Of a stretch of DNA of 64,000 nt, positions 8,143 through 17,800 are shown in pieces. Within the stretch, counting starts at the first letter, position 1. Every line of letters begins with the position of its first letter. Position numbers and translations under genes: made by a program. The stretch is taken from assembly GCF_014850975.1 (NCBI RefSeq), contig NZ_JACXST010000003.1, positions 930,001 to 994,000 of the forward strand, read 5' to 3'. The notes under the pieces were generated by a model, which saw only the letters and a list, made by a program, of their open reading frames with translations, searched no databases and was not told where the DNA came from. This DNA comes from Methylomonas fluvii. Its GTDB lineage: Bacteria; Pseudomonadota; Gammaproteobacteria; Methylococcales; Methylomonadaceae.

Positions 8143-9661
8143 AGTCGCCCCTGAAAAGCCACAAATTCACGGCTAAAGCATTGAAACACAATAAATAATT
8201 GAAGAAAAAGACGGGCAATAATTGCAAGAAATTAGTAAAATAGATATTAATTTCTTGCAAATTTTTATCGAAAATGAAGCCAAAATCCCAAGAAAGTAGC
8301 GGCCAAATCGATCTATTCAACACACCACTGGCCGACCTGTTGAATCCGAAGCATGAGCTTTACCAACTGGCAAATTTGATCGATTGGAAAGTACTGGATG
8401 ATGCGTTCGGTGAATTTTTTACCGAGAACCAAGGCGCTCCGGCGTTGCCAACGCGTCTTATTGCCGGGCTTCATTACCTCAAACATGCGTTTGCACGCTC
8501 GGACGAAGCGGTCGTGGCACAGTGGCTTGAAAATCCCTATTGGCAATATTTTTGTGGCGAAGAGTATTTCCAACACCAGATACCTTGCCACCCCACGTCA
8601 CTGACCTATTGGCGAAAACGGATCGGAGAAGAAGGTTGCGAGTGGATGTTATCGGTGACGATCCAGGCTGGCGTAGCCAGCAAGACCGTGAAGAAACAGG
8701 ATTTTGAATCGGTGACGGTTGATAGCACGGTGCAAGAGAAAGCCATCACGTATCCGACCGATGGAAAATTGTATGAACGCTGTCGCCAGCACATGGTACG
8801 TCTGGCTGAGCAGCATGAGATTACACTACGGCAGAACTACAACCGCAAAGCCCCCTATTTGCTGATGATGGCGAACCGGTACAGTCATGCCAAGCAAATG
8901 AAGCGCAAACGCAAAATGCTCAAACAGCTCAAAACTTTGGTGGGTCGGGTTTACCGAGATATCGAGCGCCAATTGACGGATCAATCCGATGCAGTCAAAT
9001 TGGCTTTTAAAGAGACGCTAGAGAAAACCCAACGGATTTTGAACCAACAACCCCAGGATAAAAACAAGCTGTACAGTTTCCACGCCACGGAAGTCGAATG
9101 CATTTCCAAAGGCAAAGTCCACAAGAAGTATGAATTCGGCGTCAAAGTGGGCATCACCGTCACCAACAAAAGTAATTTTGTGCTCGGCGCCCGCAGCTTT
9201 TCCGGTAATCCCTACGATGGACACACCCTGGAATCGTGTCTGGAACAGGCGGAGATTCTAAGCGGTACACGCGCAAAAGAAGCTTTTGTGGATTTAGGAT
9301 ACCGTGGTGTCGAGGTCCCGAACGTGACCATTTACAAAGCCCGGCAAAAGAGAGGAATAAACACCCGGCGACTCAAACGCGCCCTCAAACGCCGCAATGC
9401 CATCGAACCCGTCATCGGGCACCTCAAAAACGACGGATTGCTGGGCCGCAATTACCTGAAAGGCGAACTGGGCGATGCCATGCATGCCATCTTATGCGGT
9501 GCTGGCCACAATATCCGTATGATCCTCAGGCAGTTGAGGATTTTTTTGCCTCATTTTTGGAGACCGCCATGTCGGATTTTGGCGCGGCCATTGAGCGCGC
9601 CGTTTTTATTGTCGGCCTGAATGCTGGTGTTCGGAAAATATCGGCTTTTTCAGGGACGACT
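8143..9661 (+). mobile_element. IS5-type element with 19-20 bp terminal inverted repeats
   Basis: The left end reads AGTCGCCCCTGAAAAGCC and the right end is the complement of AGTCGTCCCTGAAAAAGCC. Direct repeats ACCT (8139-8142 and 9662-9665) flank it; if the ends are taken two bases inward the duplication is TACCTA. Total length is about 1.52 kb with one transposase. It is nested in the IS3 orfB, so it is the younger arrival. Confidence 0.85.
8274..9620 (+). CDS. IS5-family DDE transposase
   Basis: This 448-residue transposase has a DUF772-like N-terminal region (PTRLIAGLHYLKHAF, WLENPYWQYFCG) and a DDE_Tnp_1 core: first Asp in VTVDSTVQEKAI, second in AFVDLGYRGVE, and Glu in NAIEPVIGHLK. All catalytic residues appear intact and the frame is open from end to end, so this copy could be active. 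The ATG at 8274 lies about 130 bases inside the left repeat. The last 30 residues are hydrophobic and extend nearly to the right repeat, which may include read-through of the natural end. Confidence 0.85.
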   Translation: MKPKSQESSGQIDLFNTPLADLLNPKHELYQLANLIDWKVLDDAFGEFFTENQGAPALPTRLIAGLHYLKHAFARSDEAVVAQWLENPYWQYFCGEEYFQHQIPCHPTSLTYWRKRIGEEGCEWMLSVTIQAGVASKTVKKQDFESVTVDSTVQEKAITYPTDGKLYERCRQHMVRLAEQHEITLRQNYNRKAPYLLMMANRYSHAKQMKRKRKMLKQLKTLVGRVYRDIERQLTDQSDAVKLAFKETLEKTQRILNQQPQDKNKLYSFHATEVECISKGKVHKKYEFGVKVGITVTNKSNFVLGARSFSGNPYDGHTLESCLEQAEILSGTRAKEAFVDLGYRGVEVPNVTIYKARQKRGINTRRLKRALKRRNAIEPVIGHLKNDGLLGRNYLKGELGDAMHAILCGAGHNIRMILRQLRIFLPHFWRPPCRILARPLSAPFLLSA

Positions 9662-10268
9662 ACCTATGTCTGGACGTTACAGGGCTGGCTGTATGTCGCG
9701 GTCGTGATCGATCTATTTTCCCGCCAAGTGGTGGGCTGGGCGATTGACGACCACATGCGGACTTCGCTCTGTGTCAACGCATTACAAATGGCCTTCTGGC
9801 GCCGTAAACCGTCGCCTGGGCTACTGCATCACTCGGATCGTGGCAGCCAGTATGCTAGCCGGGAATATCGGCAGCATTTGGCGGTGATGAAGATGGAGCA
9901 GAGCATGAGCCGGAAAGGCAATTGTTGGGATAATTCACCAACGGAACGCTTTTTTCGTAGCTTGAAGCATGAACAACTCAACTACGAAAAATTCAAAACC
10001 CAAGAGGCGGCAAAACTGAGCGTGATTGATTATTTGGCTTTTTACAATGGCCGTCGATCGCACTCAACATTGGGCTATCAATCCCCGATCGAATTCGACC
10101 GGGAATTTACGACAAACGCTGCCTAAACAGGTGTCCGGTTTTTGTTGACCATTACAATGATGTTTGGACCTGATAATGCATATAGCGGAAATACTAAAGG
10201 GAACAGCAGCCAGTTTGCCAAGCTTTTACAAAAACCTTAGCCGCTTCCCCCTTAGCTTCAGCGCCGAC

Positions 10269-11246
10269 TCAGAGCGCCACTCCCTGCGCATCGAACAAGC
10301 CTTCGAATAAGGCCGAGCTCAAATAGCGTTCGCCGGAGTCCGGCAGTACTACCACAATGGTCTTGCCCACATTTTCCGGCCGTTTTGCCACCCGCACTGC
10401 CGCCGCAACCGCCGCACCGCAAGAAATGCCGGATAACAAGCCTTCTTCCCGCGCCAAACGCCGCGCATATTCAATCGCTTCGTCATTACTGACTTGCTCG
10501 ATAGCATCGACCATGGATAAATCCAATACATCGGGCACAAATCCGGCACCTATACCCTGGATTTTATGCGGCCCCGGCTTTATATCCTGGCCGCTACGAT
10601 ACTGAGTTAACACCGGGCTGGCTTCCGGCTCCACGGCAATGGAAACGATGGGTTTGCACTGCGTGAGCTTGATGTAGCGCGACACGCCAGTAATGGTGCC
10701 GCCGGTGCCGACGCCGGCCACTAAAATATCGACCGCACCGTCGCTATCGTGCCAAATTTCCGGCCCGGTGGTTTGTTCGTGAATTTGCGGGTTGGCGGGG
10801 TTTTTGAACTGCTGCAGCAATACGTAGCGTTCCGGATCGGAAGCGACAATTTCTTCGGCCTTGGCGATGGCCCCTTTCATGCCTTTGGCGCCCTCGGTCA
10901 GCACTAGCTTGGCTCCGTAGGCCACCAGCAATTTGCGGCGCTCGATACTCATCGTATCTGGCATCGTTAAAGTCAACGGAATACCGCGGGCAGCGGCGAC
11001 AAACGCCAGTGCGATGCCGGTATTGCCGCTGGTTGGCTCGATCAGCTCCTTACCTGGTCCCAGCAAGCCGCGCTGTTGCGCATCGTTGATCATCGCCGCG
11101 CCGATGCGGCATTTCACCGAATATCCAGGGTTACGCCCTTCGACTTTAGCCAATAGGGTGACTTGAGCGCCGTCAGTAATGCGGTTAAGCCTAACCAGCG
11201 GTGTTTTACCGATAGACTGCGAATTGTCGGGATACCAATATGCCAT
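10269..11246 (-). CDS. cysK: Cysteine synthase A (O-acetylserine sulfhydrylase)
   Basis: CysK makes L-cysteine from O-acetylserine and sulfide with PLP. The 325-residue protein has [15 protein letters not shown] with the PLP lysine, [12 protein letters not shown] for substrate binding, VGTGGTITG for phosphate binding, and PDSGERYLS near the end. All are close to the CysK rather than CysM pattern. The start at 11246 is chosen because GAAGGA lies 7-12 bases upstream and the product then begins [20 protein letters not shown], as in known CysK; an in-frame TTG 15 bases earlier is less likely. A transcription terminator sits only about 28 bases upstream of the ATG, which suggests leader control or an independent upstream RNA. 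Confidence 0.93.
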   Translation of the reverse strand: MAYWYPDNSQSIGKTPLVRLNRITDGAQVTLLAKVEGRNPGYSVKCRIGAAMINDAQQRGLLGPGKELIEPTSGNTGIALAFVAAARGIPLTLTMPDTMSIERRKLLVAYGAKLVLTEGAKGMKGAIAKAEEIVASDPERYVLLQQFKNPANPQIHEQTTGPEIWHDSDGAVDILVAGVGTGGTITGVSRYIKLTQCKPIVSIAVEPEASPVLTQYRSGQDIKPGPHKIQGIGAGFVPDVLDLSMVDAIEQVSNDEAIEYARRLAREEGLLSGISCGAAVAAAVRVAKRPENVGKTIVVVLPDSGERYLSSALFEGLFDAQGVAL

Positions 11247-11273
11247 AACATTTTCCTTCAAAATGGATAGTCC

Positions 11274-11306
11274 AAAAAAAGCCAGTGCGCATGGACTTGC
11301 ACTGGC
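11274..11306 (-). terminator. Rho-independent terminator just upstream of cysK
   Basis: On the minus strand GCCAGTGC and GCACTGGC form a perfect 8-bp stem with a 10-base loop, followed directly by seven T residues. It would stop transcripts entering cysK from upstream. It may end a small RNA or act as the attenuator of a cysK leader. Confidence 0.8.
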
Positions 11307-11309
11307 TGT

Positions 11310-11487
11310 TTATGGGGTTGAATTAAGCTCACACAGCTAAATCAGAAAAACGTGCTGCACACGCCCTGGGTAGCCGTAGTACCACGGCTCCAAGATTGCG
11401 CCTGTTTGAAGATTTTTGCAACCTACAGCCAGGCCCATCGCGCATCCCAGGGATAGCCGGCCATAAATCAAAGACAGCAAATTCAAG
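11310..11487 (-). promoter_or_regulatory. Possible structured leader or small RNA upstream of cysK
   Basis: No protein frame here is convincing. On the minus strand CCCTGGG (11446-11452) can pair with CCCAGGG (11364-11370), enclosing AGCCGT/ACGGCT (11372-11389) and GTTGC/GCAAT arms. The region ends at the terminator, and an IS256 copy has landed at its upstream edge. No known riboswitch consensus (SAM, TPP, cobalamin, glycine) was recognised. It could be a leader that senses something for cysK or a separate small RNA, and pairings of this length also occur by chance. Confidence 0.3.
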
Positions 11488-11496
11488 CCGCCAGGA

Positions 11497-12906
11497 AGAG
11501 TTATAACTAAATCTGGAGTACAGCCGGACTTGAAGAAAGGTGGCGCCCTCTGCTGAAATGAGATTGTCGAGATCGAATACCAGCAAAATGAGAGACGCCA
11601 TGAGTAAAGATAATGCAAAAGAGTGGGATAGCGCTAGTGCGCTCAACGACCCTTTGACAGATTTGTTGAAGATGGGCGCTAAGGCCTTGATCCAACAGGC
11701 CGTTGAGGCGGAGTTACAAGCGTTTCTGGGCGAATATGCCAAGGTGACCGATTTACGGGGCCGACAAACGGTGGTGCGTAATGGCTATTTGCCGGAGCGG
11801 GAAATCGTGACGGGTGTGGGTAACGTGACGGTCAAAATCCCCAAGGTTCGAGATCGTTCTGGCGGCGGGGTCAAGTTCAACTCGTCGCTAGTGCCGCCGT
11901 ATGTTCGCAAGGCCAAGCGGGTGGAAGCGGCATTGCCCTGGCTGTATTTGCGCGGTATATCGACGGGTGACATGCAGGACGCCTTGTCGGTCCTGCTGGG
12001 CACAGAGGCGAAAGGCTTGTCGCCAGCGGTGGTCAGTCGTTTGAAAGCGCAATGGGCCGAGGATTATCAAGCCTAGCATCGGCGGGATTTGTCGAATCAG
12101 CGCTATGTGTATGTGTGGGCCGACGGTATTTATTCGACCCTGCGCGGCGAAGATGACCGCTTGTGTCTGTTGGTGATCATTGGTGTCAATGAGCACGGTG
12201 AAAAGCGGCTTTTGGCGCTCTCGGATGGCTATCGAGAATCCAAGGCATCCTGGCTGAGCGTGTTGCAAGATTTGCAGACTCGCGGTTTACAGGACGCGCC
12301 GAAACTGGCCACCGGCGATGGGGCTCTGGGTTTCTGGGCGGCGGTGAATGAAACCTGGCCGCAGACACGGACGCAACGCTGCTGGGTGCATAAAACGGCG
12401 AATGTGCTGGCTGCATTACCGGATTCGATTCAGGCTAAAGCCAAGGCTGGCTTGAAAAATATCTGGCTGGCAGAAACCAAAGACCATGCCAGCAAAGCCT
12501 TTGACAGCTTCCGGCGTGACTTTGAGGCCAAATACCCCAAAGCGGTCAATATTCTGGAAAAAGACCGTGAATCGTTACTGGCGTTTTACGATTTTCCCGC
12601 TGAACACTGGGTACACATCCGCACCACCAATCCGATCGAATCGAGCTTTGCGACCATTCGCCATCGGACAACGCGGACCAAGAACTGCGTGTCACGGCAT
12701 TCGCTGCTAGGCCTAGTGTTCCAGTTGGCACTGACCGCCGAAAAAAGTTGGCGCAAGATACGCGGATTTAAACAACTACCGGATGTGATCAACGGCATTC
12801 GATTTCAGGATGGCATTGCTGTCATTACTGAGTCGGATAAAGCCGCAGAAAATCAGCAGATCGCCGCCTGATTCAATTTGCCTATACACCAGATTTGACT
12901 ATTTCT
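11497..12906 (+). mobile_element. IS256-family element with 9-bp target duplication
   Basis: CCGCCAGGA occurs at 11488-11496 and again at 12907-12915, directly flanking the element; 8-9 bp duplications are typical of IS256. The inner ends share the inverted core AAATCTGGxGTAxAG. Length is about 1.41 kb with one transposase gene, which carries a nonsense codon. Confidence 0.9.
11600..12871 (+). pseudogene. IS256 (mutator-type) transposase with in-frame TAG
   Basis: The frame starts MSKDNAKEWDSASALNDPLT and continues in a single register to 12871, except for a TAG at 12074-12076 in DYQA-stop-HRRDLS. Family members usually have Trp near this place, so one base change (TGG to TAG) explains it. 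Catalytic motifs are otherwise present: YVWADGIY, ATGDGALGFW and TNPIESSFATIRHRT. An internal ATG at 12089 could start a C-terminal piece. The flanking duplication is intact, so the insertion is fairly recent but now probably cannot move on its own. Confidence 0.85.
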
Positions 12907-13019
12907 CCGCCAGGAAGCACCGCCAGCCAAAGCCTAGCGTTACCGGAAAGTGATTGAAGGTTTGATGAAATGATCCTGAAAGCGCACACCGGTCAAGGCA
13001 TGCGCGGGATCGGAAGAAT

Positions 13020-13184
13020 TTACTTTTTGGATGTTCTGATAATTGAAGTCAGATGACGGCCGCATTGTGCGCAAACAAAGTTTCCGGTGGGTACGCCGGA
13101 GACATATTCTTTGGCTAAGGACGGGTGGTCGCAGTGCTCGTCATTTCTACTTTTAGTTGATGTATCTAATTTCTTTGCGTCCAT
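13020..13184 (-). CDS. Small zinc-ribbon-like hypothetical protein (54 residues)
   Basis: The ATG at 13184 has a strong ribosome site (GGGGAAG, about 4-5 bases away). The product begins MDAKKLDTSTKSRND and contains HCDHPSLAKEYVSGVPTG followed by CAQCGRHL. The pair HCxH/CxxC could bind zinc. Small proteins with a C-x-HP spacing, an aromatic-rich middle and a final CxxCG are seen in many proteobacteria but have no assigned role. It stands alone, with an AT-rich region upstream and the IS256 target site downstream. I regard it as real from the ribosome site and cysteine pattern. Confidence 0.65.
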   Translation of the reverse strand: MDAKKLDTSTKSRNDEHCDHPSLAKEYVSGVPTGNFVCAQCGRHLTSIIRTSKK

Positions 13185-13612
13185 AATCTTCCCCTTGCTT
13201 TACGCATACTTACAGGATTATTTAACAAATTTTTTTACGTTAAAAGCTAAGCAAAAAACATACACACAGAACACAAGCTTATGTACTTAAAAGACTTTTA
13301 ATAGCCGCCGATTAAACCCAGCGAAAGCCGAACGATCAGGTGTAAATTTTCTCGACTTAGCGATTTATGCTAACCAGCCGCTTAATACGCCAATTTGCAG
13401 AATTTCAGCGACTAATGGAGTGAAATCGAAAAAATCAACTGAACCAGTTTGTTTGTTTGCAAAAAGGCTACTGTAAAAAATTCCGACAGCTGCTAAACGC
13501 CAGGTGTCTGGCCGGCTAGCAGGGAATTTACCGGGCCAAATACCATTATTCAAGCCGCCGGACCGCGCAACCATTTGGAAAAACAATTAAAATTCGGCAA
13601 ACCGACAGGCAC
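13185..13612. other. Intergenic region, no convincing gene
   Basis: The first part is AT-rich and suits a promoter for the small zinc-ribbon gene. A 73-codon open frame on the minus strand (13365-13586) has no ribosome site or recognisable motif and is not accepted. No RNA gene was recognised. Confidence 0.6.
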
Positions 13613-13640
13613 AAAAAAGGGGCTTGTAAGCCCCTTTTTT
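13613..13640. terminator. Bidirectional rho-independent terminator
   Basis: GGGGCTT-GT-AAGCCCC is flanked by six A on the left and six T on the right, so it works in both directions. It lies 19 bases beyond the stop of the small membrane protein gene on the minus strand. Confidence 0.85.
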
Positions 13641-13658
13641 ACGATTGCGTGGAGCAGT

Positions 13659-13982
13659 CTATTTAACCGCTTCAGCAATTTTGTTAAACGCTTCAACCCG
13701 TTGTTTGCCGGTATTGGCTAAATCGATGCCATTCTCGACGATCATTTGAATCAAGCCCGGTGTGCTGTAAACGATTTTGCCCATGTAAGCCACTACTGGC
13801 ACAGCAACAATCGCACCGAACAATGTACCGATACCTACCATATGCAGCATTTTGGTAATCAACACCACTATATCCAGCGGCAACAAAATCAAAGTACCGA
13901 AGTACAACAATACGATGAATGTGAACAGCGCGAACACCACAAACTGCAGCAGTCTTACCAATGCGACATTAAGGTTTTTCAT
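13659..13982 (-). CDS. Small two-helix inner-membrane protein, unknown function
   Basis: This 107-residue product has two hydrophobic segments at about 10-36 (LLQFVVFALFTFIVLLYF) and 48-72 (GTLFGAIVAVPVVAYMG), followed by a short polar tail ending EAFNKIAEAVK. No enzymatic motif is seen. A clear terminator follows, and upstream about 155 bases separate it from the rhomboid gene on the same strand, so it is probably its own unit. I do not recognise the family. Confidence 0.7.
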   Translation of the reverse strand: MKNLNVALVRLLQFVVFALFTFIVLLYFGTLILLPLDIVVLITKMLHMVGIGTLFGAIVAVPVVAYMGKIVYSTPGLIQMIVENGIDLANTGKQRVEAFNKIAEAVK

Positions 13983-14137
13983 GTTTATTTGTCTCGAATG
14001 AATGAAGAATCTTTAGCAAACACAGGCAACGTATTTGATTTTCGTTGCCTTTTCAGCCGGTTAGCCAACTGGCGGCATTATAAAATAAAAGCCCTACCGT
14101 TTCTTGCTTTTTTGCCGGTTAACCGTGGCTTGGACGC

Positions 14138-14845
14138 CTATTCATCAGACTGAAATTGATATGCCGCGGGTTTCTTTTCGATAAAAAACGGATGTAGCAA
14201 AGCGCCTGCGACGAAACCGCCCAGATGCGCCCACCATGCAGAATCCACCGCCACATTATCTAAAACCGCTGCGGTGAAGACATCACCAATCTGAATGATC
14301 ACCCAAAATCCCAGAAAAGCTATCGCCGGCACATGGAAAAACAGCGGATAAAATAGGATGGGCACCAGTATCACTACGGTCGCTTGCGGGAAACGGAAGA
14401 AATACGCACCCAACACCCCGGCAATCGCCCCCGATGCACCGACCACCGGCACCGCCATCTTCGGGTAAAAATACCACTGCGCATAGGTTGCCAAGAGTCC
14501 GCACAACACATAAAACGCCACAAAGCGTTTATGTCCCATCAAGTCTTCGATGTTGTCGGCAAAGATCCATAAAAACACCATGTTCATCAACAGATGCAGG
14601 AAACCGCCATGCAGGAACGTATTGGTAAAAAACGACAGATAATAATCCGGCGGCAGACCAAAACTATAAGCCCAATCCGGATTGGAATAGCGAATTGGCA
14701 CCATCCCGTACATGTAGACAAAGTGTTGGCCCATTTCGTCCGGCATAAACAGCATCGCCACGTACACTGCTATGCAAATAGCCATGATGCCCCAGGTCAC
14801 ATAAGGTTTGGTGTTGCACGGAATCGAGTCGCGTATGGGTATCAT
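14138..14845 (-). CDS. Rhomboid-family intramembrane serine protease
   Basis: The 235-residue polytopic membrane protein carries the rhomboid catalytic dyad: Ser138 in the GASGA motif and His208 in WWAHLGGF. It also has the upstream HGGFLHLLMNMVFLW segment that holds the conserved His/Asn of the oxyanion site. About six membrane segments can be seen. Rhomboids cut substrate transmembrane segments within the bilayer; the substrate here is unknown. It lies 42 bases downstream of hrpA on the same strand and may share its transcript. Confidence 0.9.
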   Translation of the reverse strand: MIPIRDSIPCNTKPYVTWGIMAICIAVYVAMLFMPDEMGQHFVYMYGMVPIRYSNPDWAYSFGLPPDYYLSFFTNTFLHGGFLHLLMNMVFLWIFADNIEDLMGHKRFVAFYVLCGLLATYAQWYFYPKMAVPVVGASGAIAGVLGAYFFRFPQATVVILVPILFYPLFFHVPAIAFLGFWVIIQIGDVFTAAVLDNVAVDSAWWAHLGGFVAGALLHPFFIEKKPAAYQFQSDE

Positions 14846-14887
14846 CTTAGGCTTCCTAAAGTAGTGGGCACATAAATCAGAGGCGAA

Positions 14888-17800
14888 TTAAAATTTTTCG
14901 TTCCAAGTCTTCTCCAGCCGCTGCACCGAAACCGGATAAGCCGTTTTCAGTTGCTGCGCAAACAAGGACACGCGCAATTCCTCCAAACTCCAGCGGAAGG
15001 CTTCGCGCTCAGGCATGGGCACCAAAGTCTTCATTTGTTTTTCGACATGCTGCCAAAAGCGTTGCGATAGTCTGTGCAGACCTTGGATATCCGCCGAATC
15101 GGGCTTTTGCTTATCCAGACGGCACTCAATGGCTTTTAAATAACGCGGCATCGCTTGTATCTGCGCCAGCGGCGTATACCGCAAGAAACCGCTAAACAAC
15201 AGCAAACTCAACTGTTTTTCCAAGTCTTCTCGCAAACTTGGGTTCACGCCCGGCTGTTTCAATCGCTGTCTGAGCGCTTGGTAGTTTGCCATGATTTCCG
15301 TGACATGCTTGCCCACCTGATTCCCAACCGTGACCAGCGTAGACTTTTTGGCCGCCAGCGCCGCTTCGAACTGCTGCTGGCTGCGAATCGTACTATCAGC
15401 AACAAACACACTATTAAAGATCAAGAATAGTAGATCCTCCTTAAAATCGCCGCCCGGCCGTTCTGTCAAAAACGGATGCTTGGGCAGTTGATTGTAGGCC
15501 AATTGCAAGGTGGCCTGTACGCCGCTGTTTTTTAACAAATACTGGGCGTCCTTGCGGCATTGCAATTGAAACAACTTGGTCAAGCCGTCGAAATGCGCCA
15601 GATCGGCCTTGTATTGGGTGTCGAGAATCTTCACCCCCACCGTGTCGCCTTCATCGACAATGGCCGGAAAGCCGATGAATGTCTGGCCCTTTTGCATGAA
15701 CTGCCAAGTCTCCGGCAAGTCGTCAAACGCCCAGGCGATACAGCCGGTGTGGTTCATCTCTTCTTGCGCCAGCTTATCGAAACTGTCGCCGGCCTTGGTG
15801 GCATAGTCGGCTTGCAGCTTGGCCAGGTTGCGACCGTAACCCAAGGCCCGGCCATGATCGTCAACAATCCGGAAATTCATTTTCAAATGATCTGGCAACG
15901 CATCCGGCTGCCATTCGTTCAGCGGTATCGACTCGCCGGTCAATTTGCGCAAACGACCGCTCAACCACTCGAACAATGAGCCTTTAAAATCCGGCTCGAT
16001 TTCCAAACAAGCCTTGGCGGTATTGGGCACCGGCACAAAGTGCTTACGTAGATGCTTGGGCAGGGACTTGATCAACGCCGTCACCTTTTCTTCCAGCATG
16101 CCCGGCACCAGCCAATCGAACGGCGCTTGGCGGATTTGATTGAGCTGATGCACAGGTACGATCGCCGTCACCCCGTCTTCGTCGTGCCCCGGCTCGAAGC
16201 GATAATGCAATTCGATGGTTAAATCGCCGATTTTTTTACTGTCCGGAAAATCCCAATCGTTAATCTGATTGTCGTCGCTACGGGTCAGATCTTCTTTGTT
16301 TAAAAACAAAATCTTCGGATTATCGCGCTCGACTTTCTTGCGCCATTGATCGAGGGTAATCCCGCTCACCACCTCGGCCGGCAGTTTTTTATCGTAAAAC
16401 TGATACAGCCATTCCTCGTCTTCCACCAAGTCGACTCGGCGGCCCTTATGCTGAATGTAGCCCACCTCTTCCAACAAAGTTTCGTTGGCCTTAAAGAACG
16501 GCGCATTGCTGTGGTAATCATGATTCACTAGCGCATGGCGGATAAACATCTCCCGCGCGGCTTTAGGATCGACGTTTTCGTAAGGCACTTTGCGCTTGGC
16601 TTGTAAGGTCAAACCGTACAATAGCGTGCGTTCGTAAACCCCGCTGCGCCCGGCGTTTTTCTCCCAATGCGGGTCGTAATAATTGCGTTTGACCAGATGT
16701 TGGGCACAGGCTTCTATCCATTCCGGCTCGATCTTGGCGACAGTGCGCGCATAGACCTTGCTGGTTTCGACTTGTTCGGCGGCCATGATCCATTTCGGCT
16801 TGGCCTTATGCTGGCCGGAACCCGGAAAGATGAAAAACTTCAACCCCCGCGCACCGAGATATTCGTATTGCTCGTGTCTAAAACCGATATTCGATAACAA
16901 ACCCGGCAACAACGCCATATGAATCTGTTCGTAATTGGCCGGATTGCCACTGGTCTTCAAGCCCAAATCACCACGCGCCACCTGCATAATCTGGGTGTGG
17001 ATGTCATGCCATTCACGCATGCGGATGTAGGACAAGAAATTATCCTGGCAATACTTGCGCAGTTTGCTGTTGGTCAGATGCTTCTTCTGTTCTTCAAAGG
17101 CATTCCACAAATTCAGCAAACTTAAAAAGTCGGAATCCTCGGCCTTGAACTGCGCATGCTTCGCTTCCGCCTGCGGCATTTTATCGGCTGGCTTATCACG
17201 CGGGTCCTGAATGCTTAATGCCGACACAATAATCGCCACCTCATGCAGCGAGCCCAGCTCAGCCGCCGCTAACAACATCCGCGCTAGTTTGGGGTCAGTG
17301 GGAATCTTTGCCAGTTGTCGCCCGGTATCGGTCAACCGGCCGGCCTTATCCAGCGCATCCACCTCAAATAGCGCATTCTTGCCGTCGCGGATCATCTTGT
17401 CGTCCGGTGGCTCGACGAACGGAAAATCTTCGATGTCGCCCAGCTTCAAAGCCGCCATCTGCAGAATCACCGACGACAAATTGGTGCGCAGGATTTCCGG
17501 CTCGGTAAACTCCGGCCGCGCCAAATAATCCTCTTTGGAATACAACCTGATGCAAATACCTTCCGCCACCCGGCCGCAGCGCCCTGCCCTCTGGTTGGCG
17601 CTGGCTTGCGAGATACGCTCGATAGGCAAACGCTGAATCTTACTTTTATGACTGTAACGACTAATACGGGCGTGGCCGGAATCGATCACGCAGCGGATGC
17701 CCGGCACGGTCAACGAAGTCTCCGCCACGTTGGTCGCCAAGACGATGCGCGGCTTGTTGCCGCTGGGCTTGAACACCCGCTCCTGCTCGGCCACGCTGAG

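Larger units (their letters stand above)
7698..10126 (+). pseudogene. IS3 OrfB transposase, interrupted by an IS5-type insertion
   Basis: In the -1 frame after the slippery site the sequence reads IKYGFIREQQKTYPV, then the HTH_21 region (SFGSRRLADRLQ) and the start of the DDE core, VWTTDIT. The frame breaks there at 8142 and resumes after the inserted element at 9666 with YVWTLQGWLYVAVVID, HHSDRGSQYAS and NSPTERFFRSLKHE, ending at 10126. With the insert and one target copy removed, the reading frame is restored exactly (GACATTACCTATGTC). The insertion falls beside the first catalytic Asp. Confidence 0.85.
7359..10156 (+). mobile_element. IS3-family element C, split by an IS5-type element
   Basis: The ends are imperfect inverted repeats: TGAAATGGTC with CCGGACAC at the left, and the reverse complement of TGTAATGGTC with CCGGACAC at the right. 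Removing the inner element leaves about 1.28 kb, the usual IS3 size. No matching target duplication is visible outside (left flank ctca, right flank atga), so the flanks may have been rearranged since insertion. Confidence 0.75.

Noticed and set aside
9236..10126. A 296-codon open frame running from inside the IS5-type transposase into the IS3 orfB tail
   Set aside because: It begins in the wrong frame of the IS5-type gene and only its last 150 or so codons are real orfB sequence, so it is an artefact of the nested insertion.
11310..11487. 6S RNA or known riboswitch
   Set aside because: No match by eye to the 6S central bubble or to SAM, TPP, cobalamin or glycine riboswitch consensus; kept only as a low-confidence structured leader.
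11337..11742. Minus-strand open frames over the cysK leader and IS256 end
   Set aside because: They cross the insertion boundary and have no family resemblance; the leader is better read as non-coding.
13365..13586. 73-codon open frame on the minus strand
   Set aside because: No ribosome site, no motif, and the flanks look like AT-rich intergenic DNA.
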